From NCBI GenBank assembly GCA_027943245.1, contig JANDJZ010000173.1, positions 1 to 64,000 on the forward strand: 64,000 nt of DNA. The letters run 5' to 3'. A program made the position numbers and the translations under genes. Under the pieces are notes generated by a model, which was not told where the DNA came from, did not search any database, and saw only the letters and a list, made by a program, of their open reading frames with translations. Positions 22,913 through 35,973 of this stretch are shown in pieces; positions within the stretch are counted from its first letter, which is position 1; each line of letters starts with the position of its first letter. Origin of the DNA: Acanthamoeba sp. SK_2022b. Lineage: Eukaryota > Discosea > Longamoebia > Acanthamoebidae.

Positions 22913-24649
22913 TCAACGAATGCGCCAGTCGTGGTCGTCGGCCGGTCGGTTGGCCAGGACGGCGTCGATCTGCTGAATGACGGTGTCATCGAGCCTCTGT
23001 GCGACGGCCAAGGCGTCTACGTTTTCGTGCACTTGCTCCACTCGCGAGGCGCCCGTGATCACCTTGAGACCGGAGCACCGCGTCAATCTCACGCCAGAGG
23101 AGACCATCTCACACTTACAGAGGAGGCGGGACACGAACGGAGGAGACGTGCGGGTTCTTGAGGCACCAGGCCAAGCCCAGTTGGGCCAGCGAGCAGTCGA
23201 GACTCTGGGCGATGGGCTTCAGTGTGCGGACGGCCTGCAGCGCCCGCTGCCCCTCGTGCGTGTCCAGGTAGGCCTGGATCCGGCGCTTTCCGTGAGCAGA
23301 CTGCGCCGCGCGGCTGTCCTCCGGCACGTGGTCCAGGTACTTGCCCGTCAGGATGCTGCAACATCCCAGAGAGGAGGGCTCGCTGATATCAACAATCAAC
23401 ATCGGCGTCCGAACTCGTGGCGAATTATGGCGCACCCAAACTTGAGCGGCGACCAAATAGTGGTGCCGAGCCCGATGCGGTCATACAGAGGCTTGTACTC
23501 TCGTTCGACCTTATCCCTTGTCAGCATTGCTGCATGCGCAGAGGCGGGTGAGATCGCGCTAGCGCGTTGAGGGCTGAGGCCAGGGCGAGACTGTACAGTA
23601 TTCGGGCTGCTCCATCGTGGGCGGCACGAGTCCCTCTCTCTTGGCAATGTGCCACGCGTCGAGTATGTCCAGTGCCGGCCATTCAGACGTGCCCCAGTAC
23701 AGCGCTTGGCCCTGCGTGACGCGTAGCGATGAGGCATCACCACCATCGCCTGCCGCGAAGAACAAGACCAGCACTGGTTTACCTTTTCCACAAGGTGAGA
23801 CATGGCCCGCACTGTCTCTTCGATCGGAGTGTGCTTGTCAGGGCGGTGGCAGAAGACAAGATCGACGTAGCCCAGGCCCAGCCTCTTCAACGAGTTGTTC
23901 ATCCCTTCGATGATGTGCTTACGGGACAGACCTGTGCCAACCAAGCGTGCGCGAGAAGCTCGGACGGTTAGCTCGGGCAAGGAGAGAACATGTGAGGAGG
24001 AGGGACGGGAGTACCTCGGTCGTTAGGTGAGATGCGGCCCACACCGGGCTCGCCCCAGAACAGCTTAGTCGATATGATAAGGCTCTCTCTACGCCACCCT
24101 CCCTTCCGCAAGAGCTCTCCCATCACCTCCTCCGATCTCCCTTGTAGCCCCCCCCCCTCTCCCGGGTGAGCGTGACCGGCGAACCGCGGCAAAGGCGATC
24201 GGAGCGCGCTGTACCGTGGGCATACGACTCGGCGTTATCGAAGAAGTCTGCCCAGAGCAGTCAGCGCTCGCTCTCACTCTTATGCTGTCATAGAGAGAGC
24301 AGGAGGCGTACTGATGCCGGCGTCATAGGCGGCGTTCATAATCTTGAACGCTGATTCGTCGAAGATCTGCAAGCACAGATTTGAGTAGTGATTCCTTGGG
24401 TAGGATGGAAGAGGGAAGGACCTGGCTGCCGAAGGTGATCCAGGACCCCAGACTGAGAGCAGAGATCTTGAGGCCAGAGGTTCCCAAACTGCGATACTCC
24501 ATTTCTACCGGGGTAGTGGAGAAATGAGCAGCCGCTGGAAGCTGAATCGACTGACCTGGCGCGAGCAGAGCCGTCCCTCGTTGGCACACCAGTGCCGAAC
24601 GCGTGGCCAGCGTCCCTCTATGCAACGAAACGTGCTTGCTCACCCGCAT
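22913..24649 (-). CDS. Aldo/keto reductase, Kv-channel beta-subunit type (AKR6-like)
   Basis: Multi-exon minus-strand gene. After an N-terminal extension that looks like a mitochondrial presequence (Arg-rich, ending HFSTTPVEM), the sequence reads EYRSLGTSGLKISALSLGSW, the standard first strand of the AKR barrel. The catalytic set is visible: Asp and Tyr in FFDNAESYAHG, Lys in IISTKLFWGEPG, and His in FCHRPDKHTP. SRKHIIEGMNNSLKRLGLGY, EETVRAMSHLVEKG and YWGTSEW are close to voltage-gated potassium channel beta subunits, which are NADPH-dependent aldehyde reductases. The C-terminal coenzyme loop VITGASRVEQVHENVDAL is typical. If the internal Met at about 24502 is used, the product is cytosolic. 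A second AKR of a different family lies at 36663-38196. Confidence 0.88.
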
Positions 24650-24863
24650 GTCCTCTAGAAGTGAAATCCAAAACCAGCTGCCCTTGAGCTGTGCGTCAAC
24701 GACCGTTGGCCGACGGTGTCGGAGACATAGGGCGCTTTACGTCCAAACGGATGACGATGGGATCAGGTGAACGCGTCGTTTATGTACAAGAGCTCACAAA
24801 TTAAGGGCGAGAGAAGGGAGATAGCAATATTATAAAAGCACACGGCCGAGCGAGCTGCGATCG

Positions 24864-25762
24864 CTAAAGCGTGGCAGTGCAGTACTGGCTGACGGGCTGC
24901 TTGCGGTTGATTACGCCGTCGCAGTAGGGCTGGCCGGTCCAGTTGCCCGTCGGGTAGGCCCAACACGCGAGCGTGTATTGGAAGGCCTCAATGAGCAGGC
25001 TCCTGAAGCTCGAGCAGGCCCACGTCTCGCATGTCACGCCCAGCACCTTTACAAGAGGACCTCTAAGTCAAGAGCTCAAGCTTGCGAAAGAGGAGGAGGA
25101 GGAGAATGCGCGTACGTTGGACACCAGGTTGCAATCACACCAGCAGTAGTTGCCCTCGGGATAGCACGAGGGAAGTGAGGGCGGCAGCCTGTTCCTGATG
25201 CAGCAAGAGTCATGCGCGGCGCAGGCCCAGTCCATGTCATCGACGGGCGGGCATTCTGTTGATGGTACGACATCAGTGTCCGTACTAACATGAAGCGGAG
25301 AGAGAGGCGAAACAGCGTACGCATGAGGCACTCCTTGGTGGGGAGGCAGGCGGTCCAGGTTTCGTTCGCCCCGGCATTACACTCATTGCGAATATTAGTC
25401 ACGCACGCTGGACACGCCGTGCCGTTGCAGCAGTCCTGTGCAGGGAAAGAGCATTAGAGAAGCTCCCAAACGCCGCAGGGTTCTGAAAGGATACCTGATA
25501 GCCACCATGTCCACCACCGCACCAGTTGCCGTACCAGCCGAGATTATATCTTTTTTACAGCGAGGTTTACTTCGCGTGCCTCTCATAAAATAGAATATTG
25601 GCGGAGGGGGCAGTACTTGGCGGAGATGGCTTCAGCCTGGAGACGTTGTTCAATAGCAACAGTGGCAGAGACAGGTGCAGGAGAACGCTGAGGCTGTCCT
25701 CGAATCCCCAAAACAAGGAAGACGGCCAGCGCCAAAATAAAGATTCCAAAGACGGCTCGCAT
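24864..25762 (-). CDS. Secreted phospholipase A2-like protein
   Basis: Five exons (25762-25617, 25549-25495, 25435-25321, 25255-25116, 25046-24864), phase-consistent, 212 residues. Residues 1 to about 23 form a signal peptide (MRAVFGIFILALAVFLVLG). The mature protein is Cys-rich: GNWCGGGHGGYQDCCNG resembles the calcium loop of secretory PLA2, and DDMDWACAAHDSCC carries the HD pair that in PLA2 is catalytic (usual pattern C-C-x-x-H-D-x-C; here A-C-A-A-H-D-S-C-C). NYCWCDCNL and a long Cys-containing C-terminal part follow. Known family role: calcium-dependent hydrolysis of the sn-2 ester of phospholipids outside the cell or in vesicles. A plausible role in a phagotroph is prey lipid digestion; that is inference. 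Activity is likely but not certain because spacing differs from the animal groups. Confidence 0.75.
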
Positions 25763-26500
25763 CTTGCGTCGTATGTACAGGCAATGGAGGTTGCAATGTG
25801 GAGGGGGAGGAAGAAAAATAAAAAGCGATGCAACGGGCAGGCTGTTGACCTTATGCTTGTTGTGCCTCTCGGACAAGCAAGGGCAGCAGAACGTTCTGCC
25901 ATCCGAGGAATGCAAAGCTCGCGGGTCGTCATTCGTTGGAATACACCAGGCACTTTCTGTGTGTGCCCCCAGGCAGCGTCCTGTTCGATACAAAAGAAAT
26001 CTGGAAGAAGGGTATCTAAACCATTCTATGACTGGCGTATGGTGAATATTGTGCACATAAAAACATCATTCTGTAGCAATAGAGGACAAGGTTTAGGATT
26101 GTTATCTCTATTAGCTTGCCTTTTCTGAACTTTCTGCAACTCAAGGATAAAGTACAGTTGCATGGTTGGTGCTGTGTTGCACCTGATGCACAACCCTACA
26201 CCAAATGCAGATGGCAAAGCCCTTGTGAAACTATAAACTGGAACGAAACTCCAACGCCCTGTTTAAAAGCCCATGGAAATACGCCAAAGAAAGCGAGAAA
26301 AATCTCGTTAGAAGAACACGAACGAGGCGGAGAATCGGTAACGATTCCTGCTAATCGCAACCCAAGATGGCGGAAGCTCCCCGACTCGACTTAATTGTGG
26401 TACCACTTCTTCGCATCATAAGTATTTCATCGAAGATTATTAAACGAGTCTGTCGTCGTTCTCGTAGCCCCGTCATGTGAGTTGGTTCCCTCTGCTGGAG
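25763..26500. other. Divergent intergenic region
   Basis: This 738-base region lies between the PLA2-like gene (leftward) and the SMYD gene (rightward) and must hold both promoters. No clear TATA box is seen. The ATG at 26368 opens a 37-codon frame that stops before the SMYD start. No other gene is recognisable. Confidence 0.55.
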
Positions 26501-28395
26501 ATGCGACGTGAGGAGGGGCGTGGCCGCTTTCTCGTAGCTGCTCAGCCTATACCCATGGGCGAGACCGTCTGCACGTCGCAACCCTACTGCCGGTTCGTCT
26601 TCTCTCTTCCTGTCTCCTTCATCGAGTTGTTTGACCGCACGCTGACAGGGCTGTCACGTCGTCGGTCAAGCGAATGGTGTGTAGCCACTGCTACAAGGTG
26701 AGCACCAACCGACTGCTCTTCCTGTGCAACGGCTGCAGCGAGGTGTCCTTGTGCTCCGCTGAGTGCCGGTACATGCTATCTCTCCCCACCCGATCACGAT
26801 GCAGCATTTGGTTAACAATGCGCCGCAGGGACAAAGAGATGGAGCAGCACGTCCCCTACGAGTGCAATGCGTTCAAGCGGATGACCCGCACGAGAGTACT
26901 CTCCTGCGATCGTGACTCGATGAGTGTGCACGTGGTGCCTTGCCTTCGCTTACCTTGTAGTGGCATGTGTGTAGGGCCGAGACGCGTTGGATCTGGACGA
27001 CGTGCGCGTGATCGTCAACATGCTCAACAAGCGGTACCTGGAGAAGGCGAGGGGGCACACCCACAACCAAACGACCAGCGACGCGGTCAAGGAGGAGACC
27101 GGCGAGACGTCTGGCGCCGAAAGCAAGGCGACCGAGGAAGTCACCGCACCAGCGGAGAAGACCGGTGAGAAGCAGGGCAGTCTCGTCACCGTTCGTACTG
27201 ACGGCGCAGACGTCGCCCAAGTGGCGCCTGGGGGCGATGCTCCGGTTCGGGAGAACAGCGACACCACTGCAGGGCACGAGCGAACAGCGACCGGGGAGAC
27301 CGTCCCAGCGACCAGTGATGACCACTCGGAGCCATTTGTCGAAGGCCGGTACGTGCATCCTCCAGGCTTTTTAGTTTTATTATTATTGTTTTATTTATTA
27401 AGACGCATTTAATGTACAGAGATGAGCTGCGGTTTGACGAGGACGTGGCCATTCTAGTAGGTGAGCCCGAAATGCTCCCCAACACGATTGAGAAGAAGGT
27501 GTACGAGGACATGACGGTCTTCCTCCTTCGCATCGTTGACGAACCCCTCAAGGAGGGGCTCACCCACGATTTTGTCAAACGACTTTTCTGCAAGAGTCGG
27601 TGCGTTCTCTCTCTCTCTCTCTCTCTCCTGCCCATCATCACCTCTTCGGTCATGGCTGACCCCTCAACGGTGGGTCACCATGCCCTGTTCCTCCGTCAAG
27701 GTTCAATCGCTTCGGAAAGTGGAGCAAGAAGGGCACCGCGATGGGCTTCGGTGTGTTCCCATGGGTGAGCTACTTCAACCATTCCTGCATACCAAACCTT
27801 CGGCGCTACCAGGGGGTAACCAATCCTACGCATCACAACTTGCGTGCCACATTGAACGCCACCCGGCTGACGCCCTGCTCGTTCGTTGCTCTCTCTCCCG
27901 GTGGTCTAGGACGACTACGGCCTGCTGGAGGTGCGGGCGATCCGGCCAATCGAAGCTGGAGAGGAGCTGTGCATCAGCTACACCGACCTCCACATGACTA
28001 CCGCCGACAGAAGAAGCGTCCTTCGGGTGCGCCCAAAACTAGGCCTCTCACATGTTGCGCTCCCCTCTCATGTGTTGCCCTCCCGCCTCCAATGTGCGTG
28101 CTGCGTGTAGGACTACTTCGGGTTCACTTGCATGTGCCAGCGCTGCACCGACACGACTGACGCCAGCGACCAGGTACGGGCGGGCCTCGACCTCGTGTCC
28201 CTACATCGTGCCACTAACGACAGCTGCCCCTTGTCCGCGGTGTTCGGCGTACTATTACTGCAGTTCATTGCGGAGAGGTCGTGCCCGAGCCGATTTTGTC
28301 AGGAGCTGCTGTTGCCATTGAAGGAGCAGAACTGTCAGGTGCTGCACTGCCGGCACTGCGGCATCATCAAAGCCAAGCACCGCCCCAAGGAGTAA
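26501..28395 (+). CDS. SMYD-type SET and MYND domain protein
   Basis: Nine exons (26501-26592, 26649-26768, 26829-26895, 26975-27348, 27420-27599, 27701-27815, 27911-28026, 28111 to about 28173, about 28263-28395). The SET N-part EGRGRFLVAAQPIPMGE is followed by a MYND zinc finger (CSHCYKVSTNRLLFLCNGC, then C-S-A-E-C, H and C), the SET core GFGVFPWVSYFNHSCIPNL (NHSCxPN), GEELCISYTDL and the post-SET cysteines in DYFGFTCMCQRC. This is the split SET-MYND-SET order of SMYD lysine methyltransferases, which act on histones or other proteins with S-adenosylmethionine. A roughly 100-residue polar insert (27050-27348) rich in Glu, Thr and Ala sits between MYND and SET and is unlike the rest. The ATG at 26501 is preferred; upstream ATGs at 26368 and 26475 run into stops. 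Confidence 0.85.
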
Positions 28396-28490
28396 CACTC
28401 GCTGCCAGACTCTCGTCCTCTCCCCTCCCGGCTTTGGTTGACCGCCGTTTGTTAATCGTTTGTGGTCTCTTGTCCTCTTTTATTCCTTAT

Positions 28491-28954
28491 TTACGACAAC
28501 TCTGCTACGACCTCGATCTCGACCTTCATCTCCTTCTCTCCGAGTTGTGCGACCCCGACGCATGTCCATATGGGCTGGTGCGTGGGCATCCACTTCTTCA
28601 TCTGCTCGGCCATGACCGCTATGGCCTCGTCATCTAGGGGGATGTGGTAGGAGTTGATGCGGTACACCTGCTCCCAGCCCTTCCCGCCCGCGTCCTTCAA
28701 CGCCAGCTCCACGTTCTTGAACGCCTGCTCGATCTGCTCCCTCACCGTGTCGGGGTACAGCCCGGTCTCCGGGTCCCACCCACCTGGCCCCACGACTGAG
28801 TGAGCCAGCAAACACACGCAATACTGGTTGGGGGGGGCAAACCTTGGCCAGAGCATTCGATGCGATTGCCCACGCGAACAGACTGGGAGTAGGAATACTG
28901 GGCCCAGTTGCGCATGCCCACGCCGGGGTAGGAGGAGTACTTGAGGTGCGACAT
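28491..28954 (-). CDS. RidA family reactive-intermediate deaminase (cytosolic)
   Basis: Two exons (28954-28843, 28795-28491), 138 residues, the normal RidA length. Starts MSHLKYSSYPGVG, then YSQSVRVGNRIECSGQ and GGWDPETG, the usual substrate-loop region. Helices REQIEQAFKNVELALKDAGG and MAEQMKKWMPTHQPIWTC and the final VEIEVVAEL follow the family order. The usual P-x-R-T/S active-site motif is replaced by HQPIWTC, so the arginine is missing, as in fungal and amoebal relatives of the UK114-like branch; catalytic activity is therefore uncertain. No targeting signal is seen, unlike the secreted relative at 1733-2341. Confidence 0.85.
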
Positions 28955-29106
28955 TATCGTTGTGTTGTGTTGTGGTGTTTGTCCTTTCTCTTTGTGTGAG
29001 ATTACAAAAAAGCCCACAACGCCGAACCCGTGTAGATTTCGCCAGAACGGCTGAGTCGGCCACTCGCAAGTGAGAGCACGTGCTGGCTCCTGGTGGGCCG
29101 CCATGG

Positions 29107-31437
29107 TCACGCTATAATGTGGGTGGTGAGTATAAGGGCCAGCCTGATGAGGGCATGGGCGGCGGCGGCGAGCTCGGGGCGGGGCGGGTGGATGTCCTCG
29201 GCTCCCGCGAATCCAGACTCGAAGCCCAGCACCATCGTGTCGCGCAGCGCCCACTTGAGGACTGTGAAGTCGCCATCCAGGCTAGCAACGCCCGTCATGC
29301 CGCTGGAAAGGTTCTCATCTCCGGCCAGCGCCATCTTGAGCGCCCGGTCCTCCAGCGTCATCCATTCATTGTATTGGGCCTCGTCCCTGAGACAGGTTCG
29401 ACAGGAGCGCGCACATAGAGGGCGACAGAGCGTGATGAGTGTTCATTGACGACGGCGGGATGATACCGACGGACAAATGTGCTCGAACCGGTTGAACGTT
29501 CGGCGAGTGAAGGCCATGTCAAAGTCCATCGGGGCCAGGAAGTGGTGAGTCGACTCGCTCTGGGTCAGCGGAGATGACACAACAGAAACGTTGAGTCAGC
29601 CAAAGTCAAAAAGAAGACACACTGGAGCAAGCGCTGGGTGAAGCAGAAGGTATTCAACCTCGGGCAAGAGGACAAAGTTGTTGGGGTGGGCATTGCAGTG
29701 CGTGCCCAAGGGGTCTACATAGGTGCCCCAGCTGATGTCGTGGGTTCGCAGCAGCCGCTGAATTGTCCCAGCCTCTCGCCCGAACCTGCAACATCACAAT
29801 AAGGGGTTGGTTGACCGCTGGAAGCTACGCGGAGAGGGTATTGCTGAGGCTGTTTGGAGGGAGCGCACCGCCAGTAGAGATAGGCAAGCAACGAACCGAC
29901 CGCGCAATCCTTCTTTTTGGCCAATTCACGCTCCAGCCGCACCGCCGATTCGTGCCACAGACCTCGGAACTCTTCCGGAACCGCCAGGCCCAGCTCGGTT
30001 AGCTGATCAGCCTGCCCCATGGGTGAGTGAGCTCTGGAACAGCCCTGGTTGGTCATGCAAAAAAACAAGCGCTGCAGGCGTTTACCTCGATGCCGAGAGG
30101 TGCCCGTTCGTCGAGCACGTGATTGTAGAGGTCCACGTAGTTGCCTAGCTCGCCTTCTGTCATGGCGAGGAGCCACGTCTCCACTACAGACGTGACTGAT
30201 CCCTCCGCTTGCTTCCTGTGCGTGCGTGCGCGCGTGGCGCGGGCGACGAACAGGTTGAGTGTTTCATTTGCTGCTGACAATGTTCAAGAGACTTCTCCGG
30301 GGGAGTGGGGCTCGCCATCGCTGAGGGGCACCTTCGATCTTCGAAGAGGCCCAGCAGGGCGGGGAGGCCGAGTCGGTTTTGTAGCAAAAGGGGCAGAGCG
30401 GTCTCCAGACCCACGATCACGTGGTCACCTCAATTGGATGTCGTGAGTTCACACGGCAACATGACAATAGAGTTGAGTGCTACAAGGTACCTAGTCGTCT
30501 CTCGCCCTTGGTCTCGTAGAGAGCGCAGCATCGCTTGACGCTCGGATAGGGGGCATGAGGGATATCATATTCGAACCAACCTAGAAGGGGAGTCTCGGTC
30601 AGCCTGGGAGACACGGCTTGCATGGGCCTGGCAGCTACCCACCGAGAGGAGTGTTGGACACCGGTAGGTCATTCTGTCGGAGAATCCCATTGATGAGGTC
30701 GAACATGTAGAGCTCCCTGCTTGCCGTATGCGCAAAGGTGCATCCCTGGTTGAATGAGGTGACTATATAGTTAGGGCGTCCGTCACCACTAGGTCGGATG
30801 GGCATTGTGGCCGTGCCCGTATCTCGTAGCATTCGTCGGGTCTATCCTCTACTCTACGGATCGGAAACCCAGCGTACAGGTCACCACAGCCTAACGCGAT
30901 AGAGCGGTCAAAACGAGGTGAGAGGGAGGCTGTCAGCGGGGCAAGGCCTCACCTTTAAGGCGGTACCACTTGCCATCGGCCTTGACGAGGGCCGAACGGC
31001 GGCCGCTCTGGACGCCGACAGCCGCCAACGGACCTCCTTCGCTCTTGAGGAGCGGCTGCCTAAATAATTCAGGCAGAGGAGACGAAGAAGCTGCACAAGG
31101 GTTAGCGCGACACGTTTGGGCGGGAAGCGAAGGGGAGGGGACTACCTCCTGCGCTTGAAGGCACCACGTCGACCGCAGGGATGGCAGGTAGGATGAGGTT
31201 GGCGTGGGAGGGGCCGAGGTAGGCGGCCGGCCGCAGTCTCTCAATCGAAATCTGCTTGAGGGCTTCGTCTTCCGGGTCGCCCTCCGCGAACGATTTGTTG
31301 GTATTGTAAGAAAACGAAGCTCCCCCGACCGCCGCGAAACTGACAGCCACCGAGCCAAAGTAGAGTTTCTCCTCAGCACTAAGCTGCGCCACGGCTTGGT
31401 TAAGCTTCGATCTTTGCGACGGCTGCGAATCTTCCAT
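29107..31437 (-). CDS. Protein of unknown family with kinase-fold hints
   Basis: Multi-exon gene starting MEDSQPSQRSKLNQ at 31437. Later exon segments include 30817 leftward to the 30745 acceptor and further segments to the stop at 29107. Recognisable conserved blocks are KADGKWYRLKGCGD, EIRGCTFAHTASRELYMFDL, VSNTPLGWFEYDI, CALYETKGERRLGDH, GTHCNAHPNNFVLL and APMDFDMAFTRR. The last two resemble the catalytic H-x-x-x-x-N and D-F-D/G segments of aminoglycoside- and choline-kinase-like folds. I cannot name the family. The product is probably soluble except for a hydrophobic C-terminus (ALIRLALILTTHIIA). An intron at 30746-30816 starts with GC rather than GT; that splice joins EIR to GCTF in frame. 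Exon limits in the middle (30150-30450) are approximate. Confidence 0.65.
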
Positions 31438-31595
31438 CTTTGCGTAGGGCAAACAAACTTGCGTTTTCGAACTCGAAAAGAAAAACTCGCAAGAGATTGG
31501 GTTGTGAATGTGAGGTGCAGGGCACCCACCATAAGTGTATTTATTTTGCACAAGCTCTCCAGTGGACACGCCGCACTGTGTCTCCACGTCAAATT

Positions 31596-33067
<1,472 letters not shown>

Positions 33068-34982
33068 ATGGAGGGTCCGTTTATCTTTCACACACTCACA
33101 ATCTCTGAAGATTATCTGAAATTCGTGGGATGCAAACGGCATCGACAGACCTATTACCTGGCACACATGAAATTTGATGAGAGAGCAGGCAAGCGATTTT
33201 CAAATCAAGCAAGAAAGACCGCTAAAGAGGTACGTTGTCCCATGCTTCAATTTTTGGCGGGGTAATCCATTAATTGATTTTTTTTTAATCTATTAATCAG
33301 TAGTCACTGTGTTGCTGAACGGCAGACATCAGGAGAGTACCAGACGACGCTGCAGCAAGTGGTGCTAGCCGGCGATTTGGAAGCGGTGTACGTCCAAGTG
33401 CAGAAGGAGCTCTCGCTTCGACCCGGCGAACCGCTGGAGGAGAACAACAAGTCCATTTTGCACTACGCTGTAATGACGCGCAACACAGACGTCGTGCAAA
33501 TGCTCGTCCGCGAGTCCAGAGAAAAGGGCGTCGCCCTTGACGTCAACAAGAATGACATCATCACTGGTACATGGGTGACCCCCGTAGCGTGCTTGTCGCA
33601 CTCTCACCTCTGTTAATTACTAATTTTGTCCGCTGAGGCATACAGGATTCACGCCGCTGCACTACAGCGTGTTCATCGAGAGACGACAGATGCTGACGAT
33701 GCTGATTGCGGAATACAACGCCGACATAGACAAGACCGACGCATTCTCTGCTACTCCGCTAGGTCTCTTGTGCGCTCATGACGATCGCTTCAGCCCCTCC
33801 CCCGTTGCAAAGCCTGGGTGACGTGCAGATGCTAACTCTTTTTCCTCCCCCTATTGCTGGGATGTGGTGTGACCTGCAGACTATGCGCGGATGCTTGGGA
33901 TGGTGCCACGCATGCCATCCCACCTCATCCCGCGTTCGATCACAGTCTACGACAAGGCCCAAGGGAGCGTAGGACAGTGGCCCATCGCGCAGGTGGAGGA
34001 ACGGCTGAATATCACCTACTGTGCGCTCCCCGTGTGCGGGCACAAGTACATCGAGGAACTGATGTTCAGTGGTTTCGGGATTGGCGAGACCGACATCGAG
34101 TTCAGGTGCACTTTTGCCCCTGACCACTTGACGCCGGATGGCTTATCCCGCAAAGGGGCGTCTAACCATCCAGCGTTGTGTACTCTAGGAAGAAGTACAT
34201 GAAGGAGATTGAAGAAAGCACGGGCGATGAACACCTCATCCTGGCGGAAATCGACCCAAGCGTTGGGTACGGTGTCTTTGCCGGGAAGGACTACCAGCCC
34301 GGCAGCTACATCTGCCGCTACGGTGGCCGCTTGAGCGCTGAAGGTGCGCATGGATCCACGCGTCTCCTTTGACTCTCGCACTTGAACTCATCACTCGTTC
34401 TCTCTCGAACGACCTCGTGCAGGGAAGATCACGAACCGGGCGTATGCGGTGGTGTCGGGCGTGGAGGGAATGGTCTTGGACGGGACCCGCTACCGGAACC
34501 TCGGAGGTGTGTACTCGTCCTGCCTGCCACACACGACCTTGCCCTGTGCGCTCGCTGCTCACGCAAGCTCTGGGCGCGAACGACTCACAACAGGCATGAT
34601 CAACCACTCCGCGCGGTATGCCAATGCTGAGTTGCAGTGCTTCTTCGATCGTGGTGCCGAGCAGGCCATCATCACAGCCACCCAGTTCATCCCCAAGGTA
34701 GCCCTGCTCAAACAAAACAAACATGCTTGGTAGCGTCTGCACTCACTCTCGCCGATACGTTCCACTCTACAGGGGAAGCAGATCCTCCTGGACTACTCGG
34801 AGAGCTATTGGCAGGCGGAGGATCACGACGCGCCGGTGGAGCCTCCCCAAGGCAAGAAACCGGTCTACCTCATGGCCGGCGCCGGAGATGCCCAACTGCA
34901 GGTCGTGGAAATGGGAGGCGACGAGCCTGGGTCCTTCCCTGCCTTCCTCCCCGCCGCCATCGTCGCCCAGCTTCCTTTTTGA
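33068..34982 (+). CDS. Ankyrin-repeat SET-domain protein
   Basis: Eight exons (33068-33229, 33326-33566, 33646-33762, 33880-34105, 34189-34343, 34423-34506, 34594-34697, 34773-34982), 432 residues with consistent phase. Ankyrin repeats are visible in the N-terminal half (LQQVVLAGDLEAVYVQVQKE, NNKSILHYAVMTRNTDVVQM, FTPLHYSVFIERRQMLTMLI). The C-terminal half is a SET domain: GYGVFAGKDYQPGSYICRYG, NLGGMINHSARYANAEL (N-H-S), and GKQILLDYSESYW (L-x-x-D-Y). SET proteins transfer methyl groups from S-adenosylmethionine to lysine. The cysteine-rich post-SET segment is missing, as in several plant and viral SET proteins. Substrate is unknown; the ankyrin repeats would supply partner recognition. Confidence 0.83.
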
Positions 34983-35117
34983 GGCACCCACGAGAGGTGG
35001 GAAGCCACCCAAGAGCAGTTTCTCACGTCGCGTGGTAGAGATGAGTGGGTTGGATACCTTCATCTTTATATACCGCCATCTGTGGCATTCGTAGTCTGTA
35101 CATTGCACGACTTCCCT

Positions 35118-35973
35118 TCACTTGTGCTGAGCGTTTGAGGCTTCGTTGTGCAAGCGCCCTCCTTCGTTTTGCCCGAGAAGGCTATCGCCGTCGGTCTCCA
35201 GTTCCTCCTCAAACGGGGGAGGGTCAACGTCGCAGTCGCATATCTCGATTCCGTTCCCATCTGGATCGAAGAAGAACAGCTGCCGCTGGCCTGTCTGGGG
35301 GACTACGTTCTCTGCAAACTTGATCCCGTACTCCTTCAGCAGTTCCATAGTCAACGCCAGATCCTCGGTCCTGAACGCCATGTGGTGGCCTACTGCAGGT
35401 ACTCGCGGTGTGCGCCGACATAAGAACGGTGAAAGAAGAAGAGGAAAAGAGAGCGCTGAGGTGGTCGAGGGTACCGCGCTTGATGGAGGCCGGGTTCTTG
35501 GCCACCTCTTGCCAGTTGCCCATCTTCTTTATGGCTGCGCAGGGGCCTTCGGGAAGGTCCACGCTGGGGTCCTTCTCGATAATGTGGAGTGAGGTCGAAG
35601 GCGGCATGAAGAGCCACGCTCCGGCGAAAGGGAACGGCGGTCGCTTGATGCGCCGGAAGCCCATCACCTTCGTGTAGAACTTGATCATTTCGTCCACGTT
35701 CTCGGTCTCCTTCGACAGGTGGTTGAACGAATGGATGGGCAGGCCAGTAGACCGCCTTAGTGGCCTGTTTGCCTCGCCCTTCTTCTCTGTGGCGCTCTTG
35801 GAGGTTTGGTGAGGCGCCCTTTCGACGTCGTCTAATACGCTCTTTCCCTCGTTGTACTCGACGGCTGCGCCATTGGCCTGCTTGAGTTGCTGGAGAGCTT
35901 TTTCGTTCTTGACCTCGTGGGCGAGGGGCGCTGAGACGGTGGCCATGAGGGTGGACACCAGTGTGGACGCCAT
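35118..35973 (-). CDS. Glyoxalase I / VOC-fold protein
   Basis: Two exons (35973-35475, 35392-35118), 257 residues. After a polar N-terminal region of about 80 residues the VOC pattern appears: IHSFNHLSKETENVDEMIKF (first metal His), YTKVMGFRRIKRPPFPFAGA, SLHIIEKDP (Glu region), HHMAFRTEDLALTMELLKEY (second module) and QLFFFDPDGNGIEICDCD, the standard FxDPDGNxxE ending with the metal-binding Glu. Plant relatives are annotated as lactoylglutathione lyase-like. Known glyoxalase I isomerises the methylglyoxal-glutathione adduct; many VOC proteins do other chemistry, so the substrate is open. The C-terminal tail is acidic and poorly conserved. Confidence 0.85.

Noticed and set aside
22848..22989. 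N-terminal extension of the SLC35F-like protein to 22989
   Set aside because: It would overlap the last codons of the upstream AKR gene on the same strand; the Met at 22848 gives a normal family N-terminus.
26368..26481. Upstream ATG as start of the SMYD gene
   Set aside because: The frame stops at the TGA near 26478 and no convincing splice joins it to the SET sequence.
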